Shown here: piece by piece, positions 54,981-63,860 of the stretch | How positions within the stretch are numbered: position 1 is the stretch's first letter | Layout: each line of letters starts with the position of its first letter | NCBI GenBank assembly: GCA_963823675.1 | Contig: CAWGMT010000020.1 | Location: forward strand, 421,391-485,390 | Source of the DNA: CAWGMT01 sp963823675 | GTDB taxonomy: Bacteria; Planctomycetota; Planctomycetia; Isosphaerales; Isosphaeraceae | DNA: 64,000 nt | Direction of reading: 5' to 3' | The notes under the pieces: generated by a model | Seen by the model: only the letters and a program-made list of their open reading frames with translations | Told to the model about the DNA's origin: nothing | The model's database searches: none | Position numbers and translations under genes: made by a program

Positions 54981-57068
54981 TCAAGATACGGAGATAGGAG
55001 CCAGCGCCAATGCAGAAACTGGCTCGTCCGAACTGAGCGTGAACCGTGACACTTCTTCCTTCAAGCCGCCGACGGCCTCACGGAGGCGGTCGGTCGCCGT
55101 GTTGAACTCCTGAATGGACAAGGCTGTCTGGTGGGCCGCTTCATTCAAGTGCGACATGGCCTCGCGGATCTGCTCAGCCCCTTGTGACTGGACCCGCATG
55201 CCCTCGGTCACTTGGTCGAATCGCTGGTTTAGACTCTGAACCCCGGTGATGATCTGACCGAACTGGCCGCCGATCCGGGCAACTTCGCTCACAACCGTGC
55301 GGACTTGCTCGCTGAACTTGTCCATCTCCATGACGCCGGCTGAGACGCTGTATTGCATCTCTTTCACCATTCGCTCGATGTCGAGTGTTGCCACGGCAGT
55401 CTGGTCGGACAGGCGGCGAATTTCCCGAGCGACGACCAGAAAACCCAGACCGTACTCACCGGCTTTTTCGGCTTCGATCGCCGCGTTGATCGAAAGCAGG
55501 TTGGTTTGATCGGCGACCTTCGTAATCGTGGTCACCACGAGATTGATATTGGCGGCTCGCTCGCTGATGACCGATAACTTGGAGCCGATCGAGCCGGTTG
55601 AATCGGCCAGTTGCCGCATGGTCTGGTCCATGCCGGCCAAGCCCTGTTGACCGGTCGAGGCCATCCGTGCCGTCTGATTGGCGACCTGATTGACCTCGTT
55701 CATGGTCTTGAGCAACTCCTGGCTCGTGGCCGAAATCTCATTCACGGCCGCTGCGGCCTCGCTGGTTGACGCACTGTAGCTGTAAGCTGCTTGCTCCTGC
55801 TGCCGCGATGCGGCCGCGATTTCGGTCGCCGTTGATAGGAGCGTGATACTCGAGCGCTGAATCTTGGCAATCAGTGACCGGAGATCCTGAATCATCTTGC
55901 GGATTGCCTGGAGCAATGACCCAGCCTCGCCCGGCGCATGGCTGGAGCAGGTCACGCTCAGATCGCCAGCAGCGACTCGCTCGGTCACCAGAGCTGCCTC
56001 GCGGATCGGCCGGGTAATCGTTCGCGCTAGCCAAAGCGCGATGGCCGTTACCACCAGTACGGTGACCGTCAGAAGCAAGGCGATGGCCATGCGCTGCCAG
56101 TTGATCAGCGCGAACGCTTCGTCAACATCCTGCTTGACCACCACTCCCCAGCGGAACGAAGGCAGATACAACCACGCAGCGACAACCCGCTGGCCCCGGT
56201 AGTCTGTCTCCTCACCGTAATTGCGCTCACCCCGGACGGCCCTCTGCACGGCGGTTGCATTGGGATCACCAATCCGGCCCCGATAGTTGAAGGCTGCATC
56301 TGGTGCGGAGCGTGCAGGAGCGACAAATGCGAACGACTGTCCATCGCGTTTTGCCACCATCGCCTCCCCGGTGGCTCCCAGGCCATCATAGTTCTTGAAG
56401 ACACGGAACACTTGTGAATTGTCCAGCTTCAAGGCAACAAAGCCTATGATTCGCCCCTCGTCGCTGAAGATCGGACCGGCCGTGAAGGCCGCCGGCTCGC
56501 GCCGACCGTCATTCATCTCATACATCTGGTAGTCCGAAACCTCGGATTGGATGAGGGTGCGCACCCGGTCGAACACCTCGGCCAGCTCGCTCTTACCAAG
56601 CGGGCCTCTCAAGAGGTTTGACCCCAGGTTCAGATCGGCATTGAGCTGAAACAGCAGCAACCCCTCCGTGTCGAACAGGTAGGCATTGGCATAACCGAAC
56701 GAGTCGATGAAATTCGCGATGAAGGGGCGTACTGAGCGAGCCGCTTCGACATAAACGGCAGAATCGAGAGTCTCCTTAGGGCGGATCTTTTTCAGCTTCG
56801 GTATGGCATCCACCAGAACAGGGTACCGGCTCGCCATGGTCAGATCCGCGCGGCGCTCGCGGATGTAATTCTCGAGCTGAACGGCCTTGGCATCCAGTAT
56901 GGCCAACAATTCCTGACGCACCGATTTCCGCAACGACCGAGTGGAAAGGATCGAAATCACGCTCGTGAGCACAATACAGGGAATCAAGGAGAGAACCAGA
57001 AACCAAAGCAGCAACAAACTGCTGATCTTGATCCGAGGCAGTGTGAACAAACTTCTGGGAAAAGGCAT
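54981..57068 (-). CDS. wspA: Methyl-accepting chemotaxis receptor, WspA-like
   Basis: 695 residues. One N-terminal membrane helix (LLLLWFLVLSLIPCIVLTSVIS) is followed by a periplasmic dCache-like sensor of about 300 residues (GYANAYLFDTEGLLLFQLN, RRVVAAWLYLPSFRWGVVVKQD as the membrane-proximal strand, motif LPSFRWGVVVKQD). A second helix and HAMP (ARTITRPIREAALVTERVAAGDLSV), then the signalling hairpin with the conserved tip ISERAANINLVVTTITKVADQTNLLSINAAIEAEKAGEYGLGF (tip motifs ADQTNLLSINAAIEAEKAGE), complete it. It would control the WspE-like kinase. There is no pentapeptide tether, as in most Wsp receptors. Confidence 0.9.
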   Translation of the reverse strand: MPFPRSLFTLPRIKISSLLLLWFLVLSLIPCIVLTSVISILSTRSLRKSVRQELLAILDAKAVQLENYIRERRADLTMASRYPVLVDAIPKLKKIRPKETLDSAVYVEAARSVRPFIANFIDSFGYANAYLFDTEGLLLFQLNADLNLGSNLLRGPLGKSELAEVFDRVRTLIQSEVSDYQMYEMNDGRREPAAFTAGPIFSDEGRIIGFVALKLDNSQVFRVFKNYDGLGATGEAMVAKRDGQSFAFVAPARSAPDAAFNYRGRIGDPNATAVQRAVRGERNYGEETDYRGQRVVAAWLYLPSFRWGVVVKQDVDEAFALINWQRMAIALLLTVTVLVVTAIALWLARTITRPIREAALVTERVAAGDLSVTCSSHAPGEAGSLLQAIRKMIQDLRSLIAKIQRSSITLLSTATEIAAASRQQEQAAYSYSASTSEAAAAVNEISATSQELLKTMNEVNQVANQTARMASTGQQGLAGMDQTMRQLADSTGSIGSKLSVISERAANINLVVTTITKVADQTNLLSINAAIEAEKAGEYGLGFLVVAREIRRLSDQTAVATLDIERMVKEMQYSVSAGVMEMDKFSEQVRTVVSEVARIGGQFGQIITGVQSLNQRFDQVTEGMRVQSQGAEQIREAMSHLNEAAHQTALSIQEFNTATDRLREAVGGLKEEVSRFTLSSDEPVSALALAPISVS

Positions 57069-57076
57069 GGCGGGTC

Positions 57077-58471
57077 TTACCTGAACGAGGTGGAAGATAC
57101 ATTCCGCACGGTTGGTCCGGCGATGACGGCCGCTTTCCGCTCGGCGAAGTCAGCCTTGCCGGTTCCCGGAGCGAACGAATGACCAGTCCGGCCACCCTCA
57201 GACCGATTCGGGACTCCGCGCGGGCCTGGGTTGGCCCAACCACCCCAGCTCCGATACAGGCCGTCCAGAAACAGTTCCCACTCCGGGCGCGTCCGTGAAG
57301 GCGGATAAGGAATGGGGCGCACCGGCTTTTCCGAGCTCCAAACGAGATCAAACTGGCCGTCAGCTCGCACCCGGCCGACATAGACCGGCCGCCAGGTGTG
57401 CTGGGTCTCGGCGTCTACCGAGATAATCCCTTCCGGTGCATTGAGACTCTGGCGCTTGATGGCCTTGAGCACGTCGGTAACCTCATCGGTCTCTGCCTCG
57501 ACCACTGCCTGTGCCCACAGGTAGACACTGTTGTACGCCGCCTCGATCACGTCGCTGGTGACGCGATCAGCTCCGTACCGCGCCTGGAACCGGCGGACGA
57601 ACGCGCGGTTTTCGGAACGGTCGATCGTTTGGAAATAGTCCCAGGCGGCGTAGTCCCCTACCATAGTGCGGACTGGAAGCTTGCGCAGTTCATCTTCAGC
57701 AATACTGAAAGAAAGTACAGGAATGCGCTCGGGAAGGATGCCCGCGGTTCGGAGCCGCTGGTAAAACGGCTCGTTGCTATCACCGACAACCGTGCTGATG
57801 ATGAGATCGGGATTCGCCTTCTCGATCGACTGCAGGGCCGGCTCGACATCGGCGCTGCCGAAGAGGATATACGCCTCTCCGGCAAGCTCTGCCCCCAAGG
57901 CCTTGAGCTGATCCTTGATAATCTCGTTAACACAGCGCGGCCATACGTAATCCGACCCGACCAGAAAAAACTTCCGCTTTTTAAGTGCCTCATAACACCA
58001 AGTGACCGCGGGGATCACTTGCTGGTTCGGTGCCGCACCCGTGTAAACGATGTTGGGCGACTGCTCCAAGCCTTCGTAGGCCATGGGATAGATCAGCAGA
58101 TGGTCGTTCTGTTCGACGACTGGCTTGACACTCTTGCGGCTGGCTGAGGTCCAGCAGCCAAAAATCGCGCTGACCTTCTCTTGCTCGATCAGCCGTTGCG
58201 CTTCCCGGGCAAACGTCGGCCAGTCGGATCGCCCATCGGCAGTTACCCATTCGATCCGGCGGCCGAGAAGTCCCCCGCGTTTATTGATCTCCGTCAACGC
58301 CAAAACCTCGGCGTCAATCATCGACCGCTCACTGATCTCCATCGGACCGGTCTGCGAATGAAGAATTCCCACCAGAATCGGCGCAGCTTGACCGACGAAC
58401 CGGGACACTAACCAAAACGACACCGCACTTACGACCGCCAATGCGATCAATACGGTCGACCACCGCTTCAT
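57077..58471 (-). CDS. Urea/amide-type periplasmic binding protein heading the Wsp operon
   Basis: 464 residues. A membrane anchor or signal (VLIALAVVSAVSFWLVSRFVG) is followed by a Peripla_BP_5 (UrtA/AmiC-type) domain: VGILHSQTGPMEISERSM, GLLGRRIEWVTADGRSDWPTF, GCWTSASRKSVKPVVEQ, DYAAWDYFQTIDRSEN. No ABC permease or ATPase gene accompanies it. It lies 8 bp upstream of the receptor gene. A role as the soluble ligand sensor docking on the receptor is therefore likely. The ligand could be urea, an amide or an amino acid. The roughly 60-residue C-terminal tail is low-complexity. Confidence 0.85.
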   Translation of the reverse strand: MKRWSTVLIALAVVSAVSFWLVSRFVGQAAPILVGILHSQTGPMEISERSMIDAEVLALTEINKRGGLLGRRIEWVTADGRSDWPTFAREAQRLIEQEKVSAIFGCWTSASRKSVKPVVEQNDHLLIYPMAYEGLEQSPNIVYTGAAPNQQVIPAVTWCYEALKKRKFFLVGSDYVWPRCVNEIIKDQLKALGAELAGEAYILFGSADVEPALQSIEKANPDLIISTVVGDSNEPFYQRLRTAGILPERIPVLSFSIAEDELRKLPVRTMVGDYAAWDYFQTIDRSENRAFVRRFQARYGADRVTSDVIEAAYNSVYLWAQAVVEAETDEVTDVLKAIKRQSLNAPEGIISVDAETQHTWRPVYVGRVRADGQFDLVWSSEKPVRPIPYPPSRTRPEWELFLDGLYRSWGGWANPGPRGVPNRSEGGRTGHSFAPGTGKADFAERKAAVIAGPTVRNVSSTSFR

Positions 58472-58724
58472 GTCCGGTCCTTATATCTCTGGCTGAAGAC
58501 CTTGGTTGCAAGCACGTAGCATTAATTCCGGTCAGCGAAATGTGGATGCAAGCAATGAGACTAAGAAAACCCTTGATGTCATCGCCTGATTGTCAAAATG
58601 CGTGTCACCCGCAAAGATTATAACCCATCCGTATCGTTGAAATCGGTAAGGTTAGAGGACAATCCTCTCATTCCTTCGACATGACTGCTGTTACTCATCC
58701 AGCAGACCCGAGTGGAACCATCGC

Positions 58725-59833
58725 ATGCTTTCCGTATTTTGCTCGCCCAGTCGGTACACCCAGGGCAGGGGGGCAACGGCTGCGCTGGGGCGTGAATTGA
58801 CCATTCTGGGACTCGAAGGCCCCGTGCTCTTCATCGCCGGCAAAACCGTGATCAGCCGGCTGGCTGACACGTGGACGGCAAGCCTCAATGAGACAGCCAT
58901 CCGCCACACGGTCCACCGGTTCGGGGGTGAATGCTCGTCGCGGGAAATCGAGCGCGCAAAACGGCGGCGCGGGAGTTTGGCGCCCGGACGATTGTGGGTG
59001 CAGGCGGGGGGAAGGTCCTCGACACCGCACGGGCCGTGGCGGCCGATCTGGACCTACCCGTAGTCAACTGCCCGACGGTTGCGTCGAGCGATGCTCCTTG
59101 CAGCGCCCTTTCCGTAATCTACAGCGAGGAAGGGGTTTTCCAGGAATATCGCTTTTACCGCAAGAATCCTGACCTGGTCCTTGTAGACACTCTGGTAATC
59201 GCACAGGCACCGCCTCGGCTCCTCGCGGCAGGTATGGGAGACGCACTGGCCACCTGGTTCGAGGCCAAGACCTGCGTCGCCGGATGTGTACAAAACATGC
59301 GGGGCGGTAATTCGACCTCCAGCGCACTGGCGCTGGCCGAATTGTGCTACCGAACGTTGTTGGCCGACGGAGCCGCAGCACTTCAAGCGGTGAAAACCCA
59401 GGTTGTCACCCCCGCGCTTGAACGTCTGGTCGAGGCTAGCACATTGTTGTCGGGCCTTGGTTTCGAGTCGTCAGGATTGGCAGCAGCCCACGCGGTGCAC
59501 AACGGATTGACCGCCGCGCACGACACGCACGCCTACTATCATGGCGAGAAGGTCGCCTTCGGGCTTCTGGTCCAACTGGTGCTCGAAGGGGTTCCGAGCG
59601 CCACGCTCGAAAAGGTGTTGGCCTTCTCTTCCGAGGTGGAACTGCCGATCACCTTGGCGGAGATCGGCCTGACCAAGTTGACCCGCGACCAGCTCGACCC
59701 CATCACCCGCCGTGCCACGGCTCCGGGTGAAACCATTCACAACGAACCGTTTGAAGTCACCCCCGAAATGGTCGCGGATGCCATCCTCGCCGCGGACGCG
59801 CTAGGAAGGGGATGGAAAAAGCAACACTCGTAG
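58725..59833 (+). CDS. gldA: Glycerol dehydrogenase-type iron/zinc alcohol dehydrogenase, frameshifted
   Basis: About 369 residues when joined. The N-terminal Rossmann part (YTQGRGATAALGRELTIL, GPVLFIAGKTVISRL) is followed by GAGGGKVLDTARAVA, the family signature CPTVASSDAPCSALSVIYSEEG, LAAGMGDALATWFEA and the metal-binding HDTHAYYHGEKVAFG. One missing A in the run near 58966 shifts the frame (SSREIERA then KTAAREFGARTIV). It oxidizes glycerol or a related polyol with NAD. It is divergent from the Wsp operon and convergent with the DUF6263 gene, with stops 23 bp apart. Confidence 0.85.
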
Positions 59834-59856
59834 ATCCGGTACGGCAGCGTTGTTGC

Positions 59857-60828
59857 TTACTTGGTCGCTGGCTGAAGCTCGGTGTGGCTTTCAAGAGTCA
59901 GATCCAGATCGCTGGCAATTTCCTGGCCACCGGCCGAGATCGTCAGCGGACCTTTGATTCGGGTCTTGCCCTTGGCGTTGACCACACAACCGGCCTCCCG
60001 ATCGAAGAGGATTGTGCCCTCGGATGATTCGATCTTCAGGTCGCTCTTGACGATCTTGAGCGGCGATTTGGACTCAGGGTCCTGCTTCAGATCAACCGCG
60101 GTCGCTTTGCTGCTGATCTTATCCAGAGTCTTCTCGCCTTTCTTCTCGGTGCCCAGGTATTCGTACTTCTTACGAAATGTAAATGTCTGACCACCTTCTT
60201 CAAGTACTTCCGTCCGTTCCCAGGGTTCGCCGGGACGTGCTAAGACTTCGGGCAGGCTCGCGTGTTCCTGGATAAACTTTGTCTTCAGCTTGTCGGGCTC
60301 AAGCGAGCTTCGAATCAGATCCTTGGCCCTTGCATCGAGCTTGTCGGCCTTTTCGATCAGTTTCTCGGTTCCCTCCACCGCCTTCACCTGGTGATGCTCA
60401 TCGAGAACAATCGTAACGGCTGATTGACTCGTGAGCTTGAAGACCTCACCCAGGAAAGCAAGCTCCGGATTGTCGATCTTGACGTTCAAATCGCTCGAGT
60501 CGTAGACCAGGTTGCCGCCTGGGAACTTCATCTCGATACGCAATGATTCCACCTTGTCTTCAATGGGCAGCGTCGAATCAGGGCGCTTTTTGCCAACACT
60601 GCGAGACTTGACCACCGTTGCATTCTGTGTGGTCTCAAGCGCCATACCCATTTCCCGTAGCGTCAAGGTCTGCTGCGTCTTTGACGTTGACTTGTAAGTC
60701 AGCTTCGTTCCCTCGGGATACTTGTACTCAAGCTTGACCTGGGCCTTTACGGTTTGCGACCAAAGCAGTACCAGGCACGAAACACCCATAGCGACCACCA
60801 AACCCGGACGGGTGCGACAAATCCTCAT
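59857..60828 (-). CDS. DUF6263 family exported protein
   Basis: 323 residues from ATG 60828, which has GAGGAG upstream. A signal peptide (LVVAMGVSCLVLLWSQTVKA) is followed by the DUF6263-like core: KLEYKYPEGTKLTYKSTSKTQQ, ELAFLGEVFKLTSQSAVTIVLD, and the C-terminal REAGCVVNAKGKTRIKGPLTI. It is a mostly beta-rich periplasmic protein of unknown function, common in planctomycetes. Confidence 0.7.
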   Translation of the reverse strand: MRICRTRPGLVVAMGVSCLVLLWSQTVKAQVKLEYKYPEGTKLTYKSTSKTQQTLTLREMGMALETTQNATVVKSRSVGKKRPDSTLPIEDKVESLRIEMKFPGGNLVYDSSDLNVKIDNPELAFLGEVFKLTSQSAVTIVLDEHHQVKAVEGTEKLIEKADKLDARAKDLIRSSLEPDKLKTKFIQEHASLPEVLARPGEPWERTEVLEEGGQTFTFRKKYEYLGTEKKGEKTLDKISSKATAVDLKQDPESKSPLKIVKSDLKIESSEGTILFDREAGCVVNAKGKTRIKGPLTISAGGQEIASDLDLTLESHTELQPATK

Positions 60829-61139
60829 GACCGAACTCCTCGTCTCGAGAGCCAACATGGTGATTGACCCACGCTAGAAATATGAGCTTACCTTTGCCAC
60901 AAATCCACGAATTGGAACATACAGCCGATCCGAACGAATTTCCACCCGTCGTGAGCGACGGAGCCGCTGGAGAATCTCTGCAACAGGAATGTGCGCGGGG
61001 TTGACCAGGGCCATTCGCCCTTGCAATTCCTCCACGTAACCCCTATTCTCCGATCATCGTTAAACAATTGTCATTCAATAGCCGCGGATAGGCAACGGTG
61101 GGTGCTCCTGACTCCTGACTCCTGAATACGGACCAGCAT
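60829..61139. other. Divergent intergenic region with short repeat
   Basis: Divergent promoter region between the DUF6263 and DUF1501 genes. Three tandem CTCCTGA units lie at 61105-61125, just before the DUF1501 start. No gene was seen. Confidence 0.5.
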
Positions 61140-62612
61140 ATGCGGATCGATCATGAGCCGGCGGAGGGTTCCCCGTGGTATCTGAGTCGGCGCCAGCTTC
61201 TGCGGATCGGCAGCTTGGGCTCATTGGGCTTGACGCTGCCGCAGTTATTGAGGGCCGAGGACGAGCAAGCGGCTACGCGCAGATCGACGGCTAAAGGCGC
61301 TTTCAGCTCGCCGATTCGCTCGTGCATCTTGATCTTCCATTACGGGGGCCCCAGCCACATCGACACACTCGACATGAAGCCAAATGCCCCGGCGGAGATT
61401 CGCGGCCAGTTCGGTTCTATTGCAACAAGTGTGGCGGGAATTCGGGTCTGCGAGCATCTTCCTCACATGGCGCGGGTGATGGATCGGCTAGCCGTCGTTC
61501 GAGCGATGCACCACCCGATGACCAACCACAATGCAGCAGCCTTCACAGCGCTTTGCGGCCGAAATCCCCTCAAGGGGGATCTCGAACTTTTGAGCAATGA
61601 CCGTAACGACCCGCCATGTTATGGCGCGATTCTGAGTGCCACGTTACCTGAACGCCGCGGGCTACCCACATTCGTTGCTTTGCCTCACGTAATGTATAAC
61701 GTGGTTCAGCTCCCTGGCCAGGTAGCGGGGTTTCTCGGTTCGGCACACAACCCGTTTCAGGTAAACACCGACCCAAGCGCGCCTGAGTTTCGGCTCGCCG
61801 AGCTTGACCTGCCCGGTAATCTATCGATCGATCGGCTTGACGACCGTGCTTTGCTGCTGCGCTTGCTTGACCGTCAGCAGCGCAGGGCTGAGAATCTCGC
61901 CGCCGTGGGCATCAACGCAATCCAGAGGCACGACCCTCCAGGCAACAGCTATCCCAAAGCCAACACTGCGCCCGATGTTGATGCTGCCGACATCTATACT
62001 GAGAAGGCATTTCGCTTGCTTCACGCGCCGGCTGTGCGCCGAGCGTTCCACCTGGGCTCGGAAGATCCACGTTTGCGTGATCGTTATGGCCGCACCAAGC
62101 TCGGGCAGAGCGTTCTTTTGGCTCGCCGCTTGATTGAGGCCGGTGTCCGGTTCGTCACAGTCTTCGACGGCCAACACAATGGGCAACTAGCCAACTGGGA
62201 CGCGCATGAGAATGTCTTCGGCCGACTCAAAAACGATCTGTTACCACCGGCCGATCAGGCTGCCTCGGCTTTGATCGACGACCTGAGCTGCCGCGGCTTA
62301 CTGGAGGGCACCCTGGTCATCGTCATGGGCGAGTTCGGCAGGACGCCCAAGATCAACGCCGCAGCCGGGCGCGACCACTGGCCCAATTGCTACAGCATCG
62401 TCCTGGCCGGTGGTGGTGTTCGAGGCGGAATTACATTCGGCACCAGCGACAACCAGGGCGCTCATCCGGAAACCGATGCCGTTACTCCCGCTGACCTGGC
62501 GGCTACTCTTTTCTGGCGGTTCGGTATCGACCCAACCCGCGAATTATTCGATCTGACGGGCCGACCCTACAAACTAGCCGATGGTCAGCCCATTGCTGCG
62601 CTCTTCGGGTAA
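61140..62612 (+). CDS. DUF1501 domain-containing protein
   Basis: 490 residues, intact. The twin-arginine-like N-terminus (LSRRQLLRIGSLGSLGLTLP) is followed by ILIFHYGGPSHIDTLDMKPN, MTNHNAAAFTALCG, VIVMGEFGRTPKINAAAGRDHWP and SIVLAGGGVRGGITFGTSD (motifs LAGGGVRGG and FGTSDNQGAHP). It is predicted to be an extracytoplasmic sulfatase-fold protein of unknown substrate. There is no DUF1549/1553 partner directly beside this copy. The glycosyltransferase gene starts 61 bp after its stop. Confidence 0.9.
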   Translation: MRIDHEPAEGSPWYLSRRQLLRIGSLGSLGLTLPQLLRAEDEQAATRRSTAKGAFSSPIRSCILIFHYGGPSHIDTLDMKPNAPAEIRGQFGSIATSVAGIRVCEHLPHMARVMDRLAVVRAMHHPMTNHNAAAFTALCGRNPLKGDLELLSNDRNDPPCYGAILSATLPERRGLPTFVALPHVMYNVVQLPGQVAGFLGSAHNPFQVNTDPSAPEFRLAELDLPGNLSIDRLDDRALLLRLLDRQQRRAENLAAVGINAIQRHDPPGNSYPKANTAPDVDAADIYTEKAFRLLHAPAVRRAFHLGSEDPRLRDRYGRTKLGQSVLLARRLIEAGVRFVTVFDGQHNGQLANWDAHENVFGRLKNDLLPPADQAASALIDDLSCRGLLEGTLVIVMGEFGRTPKINAAAGRDHWPNCYSIVLAGGGVRGGITFGTSDNQGAHPETDAVTPADLAATLFWRFGIDPTRELFDLTGRPYKLADGQPIAALFG

Positions 62613-62673
62613 TATAGAACGGGACTGCGTCTCAATCCCATATCTGCTTCCCGATCCAACGACGGGGGTCGTT

Positions 62674-63855
62674 ATGCTAGGACGTGTCCTCGTTCTCTCA
62701 GCCAGTGCTGGAGCAGGTCACCTGCGGGCCGCCGAGGCCATCGAAAAGGCGATTTGCCTCCGGGGCCTGGCGTCTGAAGTCCAGCATGTAGACGTGCTCA
62801 AGTACACCAACCAGGTGTTTCGCCACTTTTACTCCAAAGCCTACATTGACCTCGTCAACAAGGCTCCGGAGGTTCTGGGCTGGCTGTACGATTACCTGGA
62901 CGAACCCGGAAAGAACGACCCGATCCGGCTAGCTTTCGATCGGCTCAATGCCAATCCCTTCATCCGTTACCTCCATCGGTACCAGCCGGATGTTGCCATT
63001 TGCACGCATTTTCTGCCGTCCGAGATCATTTCCTCTCTGAAGGGAGAAGGAAAGGTACGTGTCTTGAACGCAGTGGTCGTGACCGATTTCGACGTCCACG
63101 CGATGTGGTTATGCCGCCACGTTGAACAGTATTTTGTGGCCCTCGAAGAGACCAAGGCTCACTTGAAGGCACTCGGTGTGCCGGAGGCACTCATCACAAC
63201 CTCCGGGATTCCGGTCGATCCGGTTTTCGCGAAACCGAAGGACAAGCGAGCCATGCGGCGCAAGCACGGTCTCGATGACCGCTTCACGATCCTGGTTTCT
63301 GCGGGCGGCTTTGGCGTCGGGCCGGTTGCGCATCTGGTGCAGACGCTTGCCCGGCTTTCCCACCCGGCCAGCGTGGTCGTTGTGTGCGGTCGCAATGAGG
63401 CGCTGAGAGCCGAACTGGCCGACAAAGCTAAGAAACTTGCGAACCATTCCTTGGTGTCGTTTACACTTCTCGGTTTCACGACCGACATGGACGAGCTCAT
63501 GACGGCCGCTGACTTGTATGTGGGCAAGCCTGGAGGCTTGACCACTTCCGAAGCGCTGGCCAAGGGTCTCCCGATGGTGGTCATCAACCCCATTCCGGGA
63601 CAAGAGGAACGCAATTCCGACCACCTCCTGGAAGAGGGGGTGGCGATTCGTTGCAACAATCTTCCCGCTCTGGCATACAAGATCGACAGGCTCATCAAGA
63701 CACCCGGAAAGCTATCCCAGATGAGCGAAAACGCGCAAGCGCTGGCGAAGCCGCAAGCAGCATTCGCACTCGTGGATCGACTTCTGGCGCTTTGCCACGC
63801 AGACGGGGACCAAAGGAGCAGGGTAGTACGTTACGCGACCGAGAGTGGAAAATAA
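62674..63855 (+). CDS. MGDG synthase/GT28-like glycosyltransferase
   Basis: 393 residues in the family of processive diacylglycerol and monogalactosyldiacylglycerol glycosyltransferases. The N-terminal VLVLSASAGAGHLRAAEAIEKA is the lipid-acceptor signature. TDFDVHAMWLCRHVEQYFV, ILVSAGGFGVGPVAHLVQTL and the donor-binding VGKPGGLTTSEALAKGLPMV follow. It would glycosylate a membrane lipid at the cytoplasmic face. The start at ATG 62674 fits the family; the frame is open upstream. Confidence 0.85.
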   Translation: MLGRVLVLSASAGAGHLRAAEAIEKAICLRGLASEVQHVDVLKYTNQVFRHFYSKAYIDLVNKAPEVLGWLYDYLDEPGKNDPIRLAFDRLNANPFIRYLHRYQPDVAICTHFLPSEIISSLKGEGKVRVLNAVVVTDFDVHAMWLCRHVEQYFVALEETKAHLKALGVPEALITTSGIPVDPVFAKPKDKRAMRRKHGLDDRFTILVSAGGFGVGPVAHLVQTLARLSHPASVVVVCGRNEALRAELADKAKKLANHSLVSFTLLGFTTDMDELMTAADLYVGKPGGLTTSEALAKGLPMVVINPIPGQEERNSDHLLEEGVAIRCNNLPALAYKIDRLIKTPGKLSQMSENAQALAKPQAAFALVDRLLALCHADGDQRSRVVRYATESGK

Positions 63856-63860
63856 CGGAA

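Noticed and set aside
48868..58471. Operon as a flagellar chemotaxis cluster
   Set aside because: CheR-TPR, the WspD Cys motif, the hybrid kinase and the WspR-like receiver mark a Wsp-type system, and no CheY or flagellar genes are present.
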